From: an uncultured Clostridia bacterium
Lineage (GTDB): Bacteria > Bacillota > Clostridia > TANB77 > CAG-508
Direction of reading: 5' to 3'
NCBI GenBank assembly: GCA_944392805.1
Contig: CALXXZ010000012.1
Location: 1 to 55,791 of the forward strand
DNA: 55,791 nucleotides
Shown piece by piece: positions 36,793 to 45,887 of the stretch. Position numbers and translations under genes: made by a program. How positions within the stretch are numbered: position 1 is the stretch's first letter; every line of letters begins with the position of its first letter. The notes under the pieces are model-generated. The model was not told the DNA's origin. It saw nothing but the letters and a program-made list of their open reading frames with translations, and made no database searches.

Positions 36793-36825
36793 ATGAATTT
36801 CAGTCTACAATTGTGTGAACTTTAA
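36793..36825 (+). CDS. possible 10-residue leader peptide
   Basis: A strong ribosome binding site (AAAGGAGG, 7 nt before ATG) precedes a very short frame encoding MNFSLQLCEL and a TAA stop. It ends 37 nt before the start of the orphan gene at 36863. A small inverted repeat (ACAAT/ATTGT) lies just upstream of the binding site. The arrangement suggests a translated leader, but the frame is too short to show coding bias. Confidence 0.35.
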   Translation: MNFSLQLCEL

Positions 36826-36862
36826 GTAACTTGCAAACAAATTTGTTATGGAGGTAAAAATT

Positions 36863-37132
36863 ATGGACATCAGACGGAAACTAAATGAAATGCAAGATTT
36901 ACTATCAGATGAACAGGAAGAAGAAAGAAAAATAGTAAATGACCTAATGTTTTTAATGTTCGGTAGAGATTCAGTAGAACTCCCTAAAGAGTTTGAAGTT
37001 GAGTGCATTATGGACAATGAGGCTGTTGAAACTTTTCTAAGAGAGAAGTTGGAACTCGATGTAAAAGAGGTAAGTCTTGTTCCTATGTCATTTATGATAG
37101 GAAGTCCAAGATTCCATATAGAGCTTAACTAA
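36863..37132 (+). CDS. small hypothetical cytoplasmic protein
   Basis: 89 residues, acidic, with no membrane span. An N-terminal helical stretch (RRKLNEMQDLLSDEQEEERK) is followed by a mixed domain ending GSPRFHIELN. I chose ATG at 36863 because GGAGG lies 7 nt upstream; an ATG at 36848 overlaps that site. It contains the only in-frame CGG codon I found in an intact gene of this window (fifth codon). Its codon use looks less AT-biased than its neighbours', and I recognise no family. It may be read through from ssrA or driven by its own leader. Confidence 0.6.
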   Translation: MDIRRKLNEMQDLLSDEQEEERKIVNDLMFLMFGRDSVELPKEFEVECIMDNEAVETFLREKLELDVKEVSLVPMSFMIGSPRFHIELN

Positions 37133-37160
37133 GAAGACTGAAGAAAGTCATATGAAAACA

Positions 37161-37199
37161 AAGAAACTCCCCTAACTGAAGGGATGTTTCTTTTGTTTT
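37161..37199 (+). terminator. terminator of the small orphan gene
   Basis: An interrupted stem (AGAAAC and CCCT with AGGG and GTTTCT) around a 6-nt loop is followed by TTTTGTTTTG. It lies about 30 nt past the stop. Confidence 0.65.
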
Positions 37200-37245
37200 G
37201 ATGAAGTTAATGTTACAGAAAAAGAACTACTTCTTTAAGATCAAA

Positions 37246-37935
37246 TTAATCACCTCTGTTTACTGGTAAAAATGGTATCAATCTTCCAGCAAAATCCGCA
37301 AAATTTTGTGTTTGTAAAATAACTTTACCAGGACCCACAAGTCTTGTTAAAAACAAACCTTCTCCACCAAAGAAAATATTGCCTAAACCTTTAACCATTT
37401 CAACCTTATAAGAAACTGTTGGTTCAAATGCAACTACATTTCCTGTATCCACTTTAATGACTTCTCCTGGAGCTAAAACTTTTTCTATTGGGTCTCCATC
37501 AATTTCTAAAAATATCATTCCATTTCCTGTAGCTCTTTGTAATATAAATCCTTCTCCTCCAAAAAATCCTGCAGTAAGTTTTTTAGTAAATGCAACTTTT
37601 ATATCTACATTTTGTTCTGCACACAAAAATGATCCTTTTTGAATTATTAATCCCTGAGGTATTGTTGATAAATCAACTGGGATTATATCACCTGGTACGG
37701 TTGAAGCAAATGCAACTGTTGCTCCATCTTGTTCTCCCTCAAAATTTGACATAAATATTGATTCACCTGTAAACATTCTTCCAAGACTTCTTATAATTCC
37801 GCCATGTGCATTTGTTGACATCTTTATTCCTTCTGTTTGATATGTCATTCCTCCTGTTTGTGTGTAAACTGATTCTCCTTTATTTAGTTTGATTTCTACT
37901 GCCGGTACTGTTTGCCCAATTATATTATATTGCAT
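37246..37935 (-). CDS. AIM24/TIGR00266-family protein
   Basis: 229 residues made of repeated beta units: GESVYTQTGGMTYQTEGI, then two similar blocks TAGFFGGEGFILQRATGNG and LGNIFFGGEGLFLTRLVGPG. This is the AIM24 double-psi-like repeat found across bacteria; the molecular role is unsettled. It starts 13 nt downstream of a glycosyltransferase stop on the same strand, so it may be the last gene of that operon. Gly-rich blocks also help make the family call firm. Confidence 0.9.
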   Translation of the reverse strand: MQYNIIGQTVPAVEIKLNKGESVYTQTGGMTYQTEGIKMSTNAHGGIIRSLGRMFTGESIFMSNFEGEQDGATVAFASTVPGDIIPVDLSTIPQGLIIQKGSFLCAEQNVDIKVAFTKKLTAGFFGGEGFILQRATGNGMIFLEIDGDPIEKVLAPGEVIKVDTGNVVAFEPTVSYKVEMVKGLGNIFFGGEGLFLTRLVGPGKVILQTQNFADFAGRLIPFLPVNRGD

Positions 37936-37948
37936 TTGAATTCCCCCT

Positions 37949-39004
37949 TTATATTTTTCTTTTTATCATTTTAATGGTTTCTTTTATTTTTTTCAATAAC
38001 TTTAGTGATTTTATTTTACCTTTTTCAGCATTTTTCGACACAAGTTTTTGATATTTACTTAAATATTCCTTTCTAACATTTTTAAAAGCTTTTTGGTACA
38101 ATTCTTTTTGTAATAATTTTTTAAATTCCGCTTCTATCTCTTTTTCATGTTTAGGATTATCTTTATGAAAAAAGTAATTATACATATACCTATCTATACT
38201 TGTCACAATTTTTATATTTAGTGTGTCAACAAATTTTTGATTTTTATTATATTTTTTAATATACTCATCAATTAATTTTATGTAAGTTTCATAGTATTTA
38301 ATCGTATCTTTAGAATATCTTTGACAAATAGCGAAATCATTTTTTTGATAATGATATAAATATTCATCAAGTACAAAAATCTTTTTTGCTTTTTCAAACA
38401 CTTCTGTATTAAATAACGCATCAGGCATCCTTATAATATTAGGAATAAATTTTAACTCTTTTTCTTGTATAAATCTTTTATTATATACTTTTGCCCAAGG
38501 TACTGAAATATTAGTCTCTGGAGGATAATATTTAGTTAATCCTTTTTCTATATTTTGTAATTGTATTTCTTCTATATCTTGCTTATTTAATATTCCTGTT
38601 TTAGGATAAAAATTATTTTTTATCATTTTAGTAGGATAATCTACATAGCAATTAAATATGATGACATCATATTCTTCTATTTTTTGAATATGCTCATACA
38701 ATTTTTCACACATATTAGGTTCAATCCAGTCATCACTATCTACAAAAGTTATATTTTCTGTTGTTGCATTTTCAATCCCGACATTTCTTGCCACTGATTC
38801 TCCCATATTTTTTTGTTCTATTAGTTTGATTCTTTTATCTTTATATTGCCTACATATTTCTGAAGTTTTCTCATCTGAACCATCATTTACTAATATTATC
38901 TCTATTTCTTTAAAAGTTTGATTAATTATACTCTCTATACATTTTTTTAGGTACTTTTCTGTTGTATTATAAATTGTTACTATAACACTCATCTTTTTAT
39001 CCAT
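37949..39004 (-). CDS. GT2-family glycosyltransferase
   Basis: 351 residues. GT-A motifs are VIVTIYNTTEKYLKKCIESI, ILVNDGSDEKTS and TFVDSDDWIE; IRMPDALFNTEVFEKAKKI follows. The C-terminal 120 residues are Lys-rich and probably helical. It is distinct from the tandem pair at 24-26 kb. It is 4 nt from the next gene in a three-gene polysaccharide set with the WaaL-like protein. Confidence 0.88.
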   Translation of the reverse strand: MDKKMSVIVTIYNTTEKYLKKCIESIINQTFKEIEIILVNDGSDEKTSEICRQYKDKRIKLIEQKNMGESVARNVGIENATTENITFVDSDDWIEPNMCEKLYEHIQKIEEYDVIIFNCYVDYPTKMIKNNFYPKTGILNKQDIEEIQLQNIEKGLTKYYPPETNISVPWAKVYNKRFIQEKELKFIPNIIRMPDALFNTEVFEKAKKIFVLDEYLYHYQKNDFAICQRYSKDTIKYYETYIKLIDEYIKKYNKNQKFVDTLNIKIVTSIDRYMYNYFFHKDNPKHEKEIEAEFKKLLQKELYQKAFKNVRKEYLSKYQKLVSKNAEKGKIKSLKLLKKIKETIKMIKRKI

Positions 39005-39008
39005 TTAA

Positions 39009-39788
39009 TCACCCATATATTTCTTTACATTTATTAGCTCCTACACACATTTCTTTATATGCCTTTTTTATGCTTACATTTTTTCTATACAAAAAATATT
39101 TTCTTACCAAGTATTGAATTATTAAAAGTTTATACCATTTGTGATATATTCTATAAAATATTGCTCCTTGGTCAAATAAAAATTTTTCATTAAATCCGGT
39201 AAACCATGTGCTTTCTTCATTTCTACTAGTACAAATTTCTTTATCTACACTATATATTTTTATTCCCATTTTTAACAATTCTGATATAAATATTGTCTCT
39301 TCTCCTTTTTTGAAAATTCCTCCTGGTCCAAAATTCGTATCAAATTTTAAATTTGCTTTTTTTATAGTGATTTCATATGTACGTATTTTCATCAAATTTA
39401 GATTGTTAATCTTTTTGTTTCCGATTCTTTTATTTTTTTCTCTACTATTATTCTGATTTTTAGCAAAAAATACGATCATATCTGCTTCAGGATTTTTTTC
39501 GTATTCTTTTTTTATAATTTCTTCATAATTATCTACAAATACTGTGTCATCATCTGCAAATACACATATATCTCCTTTTGCCTTTTCTACTAATCTGTTT
39601 CTACTATTACTCGCCCCAGTTTCTTTATATGAAAATATTCTATTATCTCCATTTTCTATATTAAATACATTTTCTTTTACTTGATTTACCGCAACCACTT
39701 TTCCAGTAATATTATTTTGTTTCAATATATTTTTGTATTCAGTTTCATTTTTTAAATTCATTATTGCAAGTAATACTTCTATTTTCAT
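39009..39788 (-). CDS. GT2/GT-A-type glycosyltransferase
   Basis: 259 residues. The nucleotide-sugar core is reduced: the usual VSxYN start is replaced by VLLAIMNLKNETEY, but GASNSRNRLVEKAKGDICVFADDDTVF supplies the acceptor and metal-binding segment, and FGPGGIFKKGEETIF resembles the C-terminal conserved region. It is probably active on a surface polymer of the WaaL-like neighbour, whose stop abuts its start without a gap. Confidence 0.78.
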   Translation of the reverse strand: MKIEVLLAIMNLKNETEYKNILKQNNITGKVVAVNQVKENVFNIENGDNRIFSYKETGASNSRNRLVEKAKGDICVFADDDTVFVDNYEEIIKKEYEKNPEADMIVFFAKNQNNSREKNKRIGNKKINNLNLMKIRTYEITIKKANLKFDTNFGPGGIFKKGEETIFISELLKMGIKIYSVDKEICTSRNEESTWFTGFNEKFLFDQGAIFYRIYHKWYKLLIIQYLVRKYFLYRKNVSIKKAYKEMCVGANKCKEIYG

Positions 39789-41945
39789 TTAAACCTCATT
39801 CTTTTTATTTAATAATTCTATTGCTTTTTCATATGTGTCTGTATAATATTTATATTTGTATCTACATACTAATTCTGTTTCTCTGTTTTTTCTATAATCC
39901 TGTATTATTTCAGAATTTTCTGAATATTCCATTATTATTAGTTCTAATATCTGTTTTGATAATTCTTCATCTGTTAAATTTTCTGCTAATTTTAGCATGA
40001 TTTCTCCTCTATATTGTAATATTCTTATATCATATGGTCTTTCTATCGAAATATTTTTCCATGTATCTATCAAAAATTTTGCATTTTCTGTCTGATTATC
40101 ATCTTTTATTATTTGATTAACCATTATTTCATACATTGTATTTTGATTTTGATATGGTTCATTTTTTATATATTGTTTTATATATTCAACTTTGTTTTCA
40201 GGTTGAAGTTGATTATTTTCTAGATACATAATTTGATTATATTGATATCTAGCAATCCATGGTGCAATTTTTCTACTTGTAGTTCCAGTTTCATCTTCTA
40301 CACATTGTGCAACTAATCCTAATATATTTCCTATTACTACTATTCCGAAAACTACTGCAATCGTAGTTTCTAAAATTTTGCTATTAGTTATTTCTAACTT
40401 ATCATCTTTATTTATAATAGCTATGAACATATAAAATACCATTTCTATTATTAGATATGACATATCAAAATCCATCAAACTATGTATCGCTATTATTGCT
40501 ACTCCAACTAGAATTGATAAGATTTTTTTATGCTCTTTTATTCCATTTTGTATTGTTATTGCTATTATAAATATATAACTTATTATTCCTAGTAGTCCAA
40601 ATGACATCCATACTTCTAATATATAACAATGTGCTTCTTTTGCGTAATATAGATAGTCTTGTTCTTGTCCATATAGCATTCTCCAAGTGTTGCCACCAGA
40701 GCCTATTAACCACCTATCTTTTATGATTTCTAATGAGTCTTTCCAGTAATCTACTCTTTGCCATACACTTGAATTTTTAAAATTGAATGTTGTAAAGATT
40801 CTAACTACTTCTTCTGGTATTATTTTATATTCTAATATATATGGCTCTCCATTTATTTGTAATTCGTTTATTGTTAGTTTTTGATTTAATTTATTTGTTA
40901 TTCTTATTTCTATATGATCTATTTGTTCATTGGTTTCTACATTTATAGTTTTTGTTCCAGTATATTGTGAGAAACTTATTGTTCCAAGTGTTTTTTCTGC
41001 AAAATACCTATTTATTTCTACTATACTGATTTCAAATGTGTTATAATTTTTGTCAGTTTGCGCATCTATGTTAAATTGAAATTCATATTTTGTGTTTGAT
41101 TCTATTCCTCTTATTACACATGTTTTTTCTTCTTCTGTTATTTCTAATGGTTTTGATATTTCTTTTGCTATGAAGAAATATATTACAAATATTACTATTG
41201 CTACAATTCCTGCTATTATCCACTTTTTACTTATTTTTTTGTCTATAATTCCTTTTATTATAAATAGTAAAATTATAAATGCTAATAGCGCTAGCACAAA
41301 TTTTGATTGTGTTAACATTATTGTTATTGATGATATTATTATATATATTCCATATAGTATTTTTTTCTTTTTATCTACTTTTATGAATTGACCTATTGCT
41401 AGACTTGTTGTTAGTCCCAAATATGCTGCAAATGTGTTTGCATATCCAAATGTTGATATCATTCTTACATCTGTGATTTTTACTGAGTTTATATAATCTA
41501 ATATTGGCTCTAATATATTTATCGTTAATTTGTCATATCCTATTATTATTGGTATTATTGATGCTATTATTAATGTGTTTTTTATTGTGTTTATTTTGTT
41601 TTCTTCTGTTATGATATTTCTTGTTAATATGTAAAATCCATATACTGACCAGTATTTTAGTATGAAGTTTATCGTTCCTTCTAATGATACATAGTTTTTT
41701 GTGATGTATGGTATTATTGTTGATATCATAAATATTAATACTGCTATGTCTATTTTTCCTTTGATTATTATGTTTTTTTCTTTTTGTATTTTCTTAGTTA
41801 TTATATATATTAATGTGAATATACTTACTATTGCTTGTATTATCCATATTGGGTCTTTTATGTTTGATCCTATGAATATGTTTAATAATATTATTGTTAC
41901 TATTATTACTATATATCCTATTTTGTCTATTGTTACTTTTTTCAT
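39789..41945 (-). CDS. O-antigen ligase/polymerase-like membrane protein with inserted beta domain and C-terminal repeats
   Basis: 718 residues. About 10-12 spans are split by a soluble insertion of about 120 residues (near 260-385) that looks like a beta sandwich (KYEFQFNIDAQTDKNYNTFE, IDHIEIRITNKLNQ). The WaaL/Wzy signature loop follows: QRVDYWKDSLEIIKDRWLIGSG. A soluble C-terminal part of about 150 residues (helical, with RKIAPWIARYQYNQIMYLE and later helix pairs) resembles TPR-like tails in this family. It probably joins or polymerises glycans outside the membrane. Confidence 0.82.
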   Translation of the reverse strand: MKKVTIDKIGYIVIIVTIILLNIFIGSNIKDPIWIIQAIVSIFTLIYIITKKIQKEKNIIIKGKIDIAVLIFMISTIIPYITKNYVSLEGTINFILKYWSVYGFYILTRNIITEENKINTIKNTLIIASIIPIIIGYDKLTINILEPILDYINSVKITDVRMISTFGYANTFAAYLGLTTSLAIGQFIKVDKKKKILYGIYIIISSITIMLTQSKFVLALLAFIILLFIIKGIIDKKISKKWIIAGIVAIVIFVIYFFIAKEISKPLEITEEEKTCVIRGIESNTKYEFQFNIDAQTDKNYNTFEISIVEINRYFAEKTLGTISFSQYTGTKTINVETNEQIDHIEIRITNKLNQKLTINELQINGEPYILEYKIIPEEVVRIFTTFNFKNSSVWQRVDYWKDSLEIIKDRWLIGSGGNTWRMLYGQEQDYLYYAKEAHCYILEVWMSFGLLGIISYIFIIAITIQNGIKEHKKILSILVGVAIIAIHSLMDFDMSYLIIEMVFYMFIAIINKDDKLEITNSKILETTIAVVFGIVVIGNILGLVAQCVEDETGTTSRKIAPWIARYQYNQIMYLENNQLQPENKVEYIKQYIKNEPYQNQNTMYEIMVNQIIKDDNQTENAKFLIDTWKNISIERPYDIRILQYRGEIMLKLAENLTDEELSKQILELIIMEYSENSEIIQDYRKNRETELVCRYKYKYYTDTYEKAIELLNKKNEV

Positions 41946-41960
41946 TTTTCCCTTCCTTTT

Positions 41961-41990
41961 GAAAAAGCCTGCATTTTTTATTGCAGACTT
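41961..41990 (-). terminator. terminator of the pilin-leader/LRR gene
   Basis: On the minus strand an 8-bp stem (AGTCTGCA/TGCAGGCT, one wobble) with an A-rich loop is followed by CTTTTTC, about 60 nt after the stop at 42051 and just upstream of the WaaL-like gene. Confidence 0.8.
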
Positions 41991-42050
41991 TATTTTTTGT
42001 TTCTTTAATTATATTAATTGATGTCATTTTTGTCAATCGTTTTTATATAG

Positions 42051-43382
42051 TTATTTTTGATAGTTTATTGTTGCATAACACCTATAATTCCAACCATCAC
42101 TCCATCCAGCAGGTTCTTCTCCTTCTTTAAATGGTTCATTTATTGTTTGGGTAGATTCCCAATATTCAAAAACATCACTTCCCATACTTGTTACTGATTC
42201 TGGTATTGTTATATTTGCTAAGCCTGTACAATACTCAAATGCTTGATTTCCTATGCTTGTTACAGTATTTGGTATTGTTATTCCTGTTAAGCCTTCACAC
42301 CAAACAAATGCGCCGGCACATATGCTAGTCGTTCCTTCCTTTATCTTTATATTTGTTCCTTCCGGCATTTCCCCTTTATATTTATAATAACATTTTCCCA
42401 AATATATCTCTCCATCTGGTAGATTATCTTCCCATGCAGTATGAGCAAAAGCATCGTTTTCTATGCTTGTTACACTATCTGGTATTGTCATATTTGTTAA
42501 TTCTTCGCAAGCATAAAATGTATACTCTCCTATTGTTTTTAATTTATTTGATAATATTACTGTTTTTAATGTTGCATTTCCTAGTAGTTCTGGATTACTA
42601 CTCAAAGCTCTTTTACCATATATCTTTTCTACTGTATTTGGATATATTACTGTTTCTACTCTAGGAAATAGATAGCCTGAATCATTTCCCGTCTCATCAT
42701 TCTTTTCTCCATATGCAAGTAACTGTACTTCTGTTATTACATACATTTCTCCATCTAATTCTACTTTATATGGTACTACTAATGTATCTGAAATTTTGGT
42801 TCCTTTGTAAATTATTTCATAATTAGTATCTTCTACATCTTGTATACCACCACCATTACAATATTCTTGTTTTATTCCTGTTATTCTTGCTCTTTTGGTT
42901 GGTAATTCACTTAATGTTAATGCTCCTGTTTCTGCATTATCTATTATTTCATATTCAAATAAATCCATTGGTGCTATATCTTTTTCGTCTACATCTCCTG
43001 TATAGATTTCTTCTAAATCTTCTTTCTGACTTAAGTCTACTTCTACTTTTCTGTCTTCTTCTGGGAATATTATATTTGTCGGAAATGTACTTCCTTCTGC
43101 ATATACATCATCCCTGCTTTCCATTTCATTTACTTCTTCTGCTACCATTTCTGGCGTTATTCCATTTGTACTTCCTAGATTCTCTCCTATTAAACTGCTT
43201 ACTGCTAAATCTACTAATTCTTCTACTCTTGCTTGTTCTGTTGCATCTTTTGAATTTTGTGCCTGTTTTATTATTCCATTTTCTCCTGTTAGCATACTTA
43301 TGCTTACTCCTGCTAATATTAGTAACACTACTATTGTTACTACTAACGCAATTAATGTTATTCCTCTTTCTTTTTTCTTCAT
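42051..43382 (-). CDS. type IV pilin-leader protein fused to BspA-like leucine-rich repeats
   Basis: 443 residues. The N terminus KKKERGITLIALVVTIVVLL is a class III (prepilin-type) leader and helix with a likely cut after ERG; the residue at +5 is Ala, not Glu. After a linker region (about 40-210), the C-terminal part carries LRR_5 repeats: ETVIYPNTVEKIYGKRAL, LKTVILSNKLKTIGEYTFYACEELTNMTIPDSVTSI, EGLTGITIPNTVTSIGNQAF and GLANITIPESVTSM. BspA-type repeats mediate host or matrix adhesion elsewhere. It has its own promoter and terminator. A displayed adhesin is plausible; no pilus machine of the matching PilD type is in this window. Confidence 0.85.
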   Translation of the reverse strand: MKKKERGITLIALVVTIVVLLILAGVSISMLTGENGIIKQAQNSKDATEQARVEELVDLAVSSLIGENLGSTNGITPEMVAEEVNEMESRDDVYAEGSTFPTNIIFPEEDRKVEVDLSQKEDLEEIYTGDVDEKDIAPMDLFEYEIIDNAETGALTLSELPTKRARITGIKQEYCNGGGIQDVEDTNYEIIYKGTKISDTLVVPYKVELDGEMYVITEVQLLAYGEKNDETGNDSGYLFPRVETVIYPNTVEKIYGKRALSSNPELLGNATLKTVILSNKLKTIGEYTFYACEELTNMTIPDSVTSIENDAFAHTAWEDNLPDGEIYLGKCYYKYKGEMPEGTNIKIKEGTTSICAGAFVWCEGLTGITIPNTVTSIGNQAFEYCTGLANITIPESVTSMGSDVFEYWESTQTINEPFKEGEEPAGWSDGWNYRCYATINYQK

Positions 43383-43412
43383 TTTCTCTCAACCTTTCTT
43401 TTGTTTTTTTAT

Positions 43413-43441
43413 ATTATAATATTTATTAAAACATTTGTAAA
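43413..43441 (-). promoter_or_regulatory. promoter of the pilin-leader/LRR gene
   Basis: On the minus strand TTTACA (43441-43436) and TATAAT (43418-43413) are 17 nt apart, 31 nt upstream of the ATG. Confidence 0.7.
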
Positions 43442-43466
43442 TATCTTTTTTCATTAATTATTATAA

Positions 43467-45503
43467 TTAAGATCTATTATTTTCCTGTTCTTCTTTTTGG
43501 TTCTGTCTTATCTGTGTAGATAAATTAATCTCATTAACTATATCCTGAAATCTACTTAATGCACTATTATTTTTTATTGATGTAGAAGATAAATTGTTTT
43601 GTCTAGTCACTGTTCTAGCACGATTTTTTTGAATCTGTCTACTCATTTCATTATTTTGCACTTGTAATATATCTACTTGATTTCTGTTACTAACTCTCCT
43701 ATTTTTGTCAATCGGAACTAATTTTCCAACGTCTTTTCTATTATTTACTTTTTGTTCAAATTGTATTTTTAAATTTTGTTGGTCAATCATTTGACTTAAC
43801 TGTGGAGTAGCTTTTATAACTCCTAAAAATTCTTGCATCTCTGGTGTCAATTTTCTGCCTAATTCACATTGAGAATATGCATATAAGTCTGATAAACTAT
43901 CTTCTAAACTGAATGTTTCTTTTTCTTGTAAATTTTCTGTCATAAGCAACTGTTTTTTTAGTTTGATATTATCAATTCTTGCTTGTTTTAATCTTCCTTT
44001 ACCTAATATTTTTCCAATTACTGATATCTTTTCATTCTCAACTTGTTCTTTTTCTTGCTCTAATATTGATAATTTTGAACTTCTTATTAAGTTTTGCACT
44101 TTTAAATTAAAACTTTTTTCAAATGTATCTTTTAGCATTTGATTATGCTCACTTGTTATTGTTCCATCTTGCGTTAAACCATCTAACTCTTGTAATACTG
44201 AACTAACTTTATCTAAGCTTGTTATATCATCAATATTTTGTAACTGCTCACTTATTCTTTGCATATTACTTTTTATCTGAGTTATATTTGAATAAATATT
44301 AATATCGTCTGTTCTAGTTACAGAATAGTTTAGCCCTAACTTTCTAGCTAATCCACAAAATTTTATTTCTTCCTGTTTTAATTCATAATATGTAGTTTCT
44401 ATACTATCTGGTATAGATGTAATTTGTTGTCCAATATATTCTTTTTTTAGCTCCTTAGCAATATCTTCCTTTACTTTCTCACTTTTTCCTATATTTTTTT
44501 CTTTTGGTTCTTCTTCTTTTTGTTCTTCTTCTATTGTTTTTTCTTTTTCTACTACAATTTCCATCGCTCTATTAGACAATTCAGAAAAATCAATATTTTG
44601 CAAATCTATTCCCTCATATAGTCTATCTTCTATTCTATATTTTTTTAATTTATCAAGATTGGCTTCAAATTTTTCCAAATCAGGAAACATTCCTTCTAAA
44701 ATTCTAGTCCTATTTTCATCTTGTCTTACTTTATATACATATCCATCTTGTAATAAATGAGCTATGTTGTCTTTTAATTCATCTAGACTTTTAACTTTGT
44801 TTAATTGATAAGTATCTTTTAATGCTTGTGTCAGTTCTTCTTTATTGTTTATTCTTATTGTTCTATCTTTTGTTTGAATAGTATATTCACAATCTTCTTC
44901 ATTTCTAGCAATTCGCTTTATATAAGTATCTTTTCCACTGTTTTCCCTTAGCATATTTAACATATACATTATATCTTTATCTTTTGGGGTTGGTTGCACT
45001 TCTGCTACAAATGTATAGTCTTTGTCTATTTTTGCTCTTTCTTCATCTGTTTGTGCTTTTGAAATCTCTGCTAAGTATTTCATCATTATTAAAGATAACC
45101 TATTGTTTCCACCATTTATAAAAAATTTTCCATCACTTTCATATAATTCTAATGGCGTTTCATGTCTAGTATCTGATTGATCAAATTGTTTTAATCCTTT
45201 TGAATAGTATTCTGGATTTTTAAAATATTGTTCAACTATACTATCTCCTCTTTTGCTTAATAAAAATGCTTCTAACCAACTCTTATCACTATAATCTGGG
45301 TGTGTCGTTCCTACTAAATCTTTTAAACAAAATTCTTTTTTATATCTACCTGTTAAGCTTTCTCTATTTAAAAACTCAATTTCTTCTTTTGATAACGTTT
45401 CTTCCATAGCATCACTATGTCTTTGAAATTCTGGTGGCAAATCTTTTATATCTATTCCTATACTTTCAAGAAACTTTTTCTTTTTTTCTGATACCTCTAA
45501 CAT
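43467..45503 (-). CDS. large hypothetical protein with ParB-like motif
   Basis: 678 residues, hydrophilic, no membrane span. Near residue 125 KFFINGGNNRLSLIMMKYL resembles the G-x-N/H-R-x core of ParB/Srx-fold domains. A Glu/Lys-rich linker (about 330-370) leads to a long, mostly helical second half with Gln/Asn-rich, coiled-coil-like stretches, and the C terminus is rich in Asn, Gln and Arg. No known family is recognised. It lies between the LRR gene and the broken carboxypeptidase gene and has its own promoter. Nearness to the VirD4-like ATPase may or may not matter. Confidence 0.6.
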   Translation of the reverse strand: MLEVSEKKKKFLESIGIDIKDLPPEFQRHSDAMEETLSKEEIEFLNRESLTGRYKKEFCLKDLVGTTHPDYSDKSWLEAFLLSKRGDSIVEQYFKNPEYYSKGLKQFDQSDTRHETPLELYESDGKFFINGGNNRLSLIMMKYLAEISKAQTDEERAKIDKDYTFVAEVQPTPKDKDIMYMLNMLRENSGKDTYIKRIARNEEDCEYTIQTKDRTIRINNKEELTQALKDTYQLNKVKSLDELKDNIAHLLQDGYVYKVRQDENRTRILEGMFPDLEKFEANLDKLKKYRIEDRLYEGIDLQNIDFSELSNRAMEIVVEKEKTIEEEQKEEEPKEKNIGKSEKVKEDIAKELKKEYIGQQITSIPDSIETTYYELKQEEIKFCGLARKLGLNYSVTRTDDINIYSNITQIKSNMQRISEQLQNIDDITSLDKVSSVLQELDGLTQDGTITSEHNQMLKDTFEKSFNLKVQNLIRSSKLSILEQEKEQVENEKISVIGKILGKGRLKQARIDNIKLKKQLLMTENLQEKETFSLEDSLSDLYAYSQCELGRKLTPEMQEFLGVIKATPQLSQMIDQQNLKIQFEQKVNNRKDVGKLVPIDKNRRVSNRNQVDILQVQNNEMSRQIQKNRARTVTRQNNLSSTSIKNNSALSRFQDIVNEINLSTQIRQNQKEEQENNRS

Positions 45504-45525
45504 ATCTTTCTCCTATTCTTTGCTT

Positions 45526-45554
45526 ATATTATCATACTTTAATTAATAAAACAA
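45526..45554 (-). promoter_or_regulatory. candidate promoter of the 678-residue gene
   Basis: On the minus strand TTGTTT (45554-45549) and TAATAT (45531-45526) are 17 nt apart, 23 nt upstream of the ATG; TAGGAGA is the binding site. Confidence 0.45.
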
Positions 45555-45602
45555 TACTATAATAGTTAAACAGTAACAGTATTTAATAATATTTATTTCA
45601 AA

Positions 45603-45632
45603 AACATCTTGTCAAAATTGGCAAAAGATGTT
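45603..45632. repeat. inverted repeat in the 384-nt gene-poor gap
   Basis: AACATCTT and AAGATGTT flank a 14-nt centre that itself contains TTG...GCAA complementarity. No T-run follows on either strand, so it looks more like an operator or RNA element than a terminator. The rest of the 45504-45887 gap is AT-rich and holds only the promoter and the tiny frame listed separately. Confidence 0.45.
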
Positions 45633-45724
45633 AAAATATTTACATATTAGATTTTCAATTTAATTTTTTATTATTTTTTAATTTCAAAAATTTTATATCA
45701 AATTTTAAATCAAATTAGAAAAAT

Positions 45725-45829
45725 ATGTTAAAAACCGGTATGTTAGAATCTGATATTCTTTATTATACTCAAATAGACAAAAAACAATTTAACAAAATAA
45801 AAAAAGAATTTGAAAATGAAACAAAATAA
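45725..45829 (+). CDS. doubtful 34-residue frame
   Basis: A short frame (MLKTGMLESDILYYTQIDKK, then a Lys/Glu-rich end) lies 58 nt upstream of the carboxypeptidase gene on the same strand. There is no good ribosome binding site. It could be a remnant of a longer gene or chance. Confidence 0.2.
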   Translation: MLKTGMLESDILYYTQIDKKQFNKIKKEFENETK

Positions 45830-45887
45830 TTCTCATAAATCTTAGAAATTTGCATATACTTATAAAAATTACTATTGGAGGAAAAAT

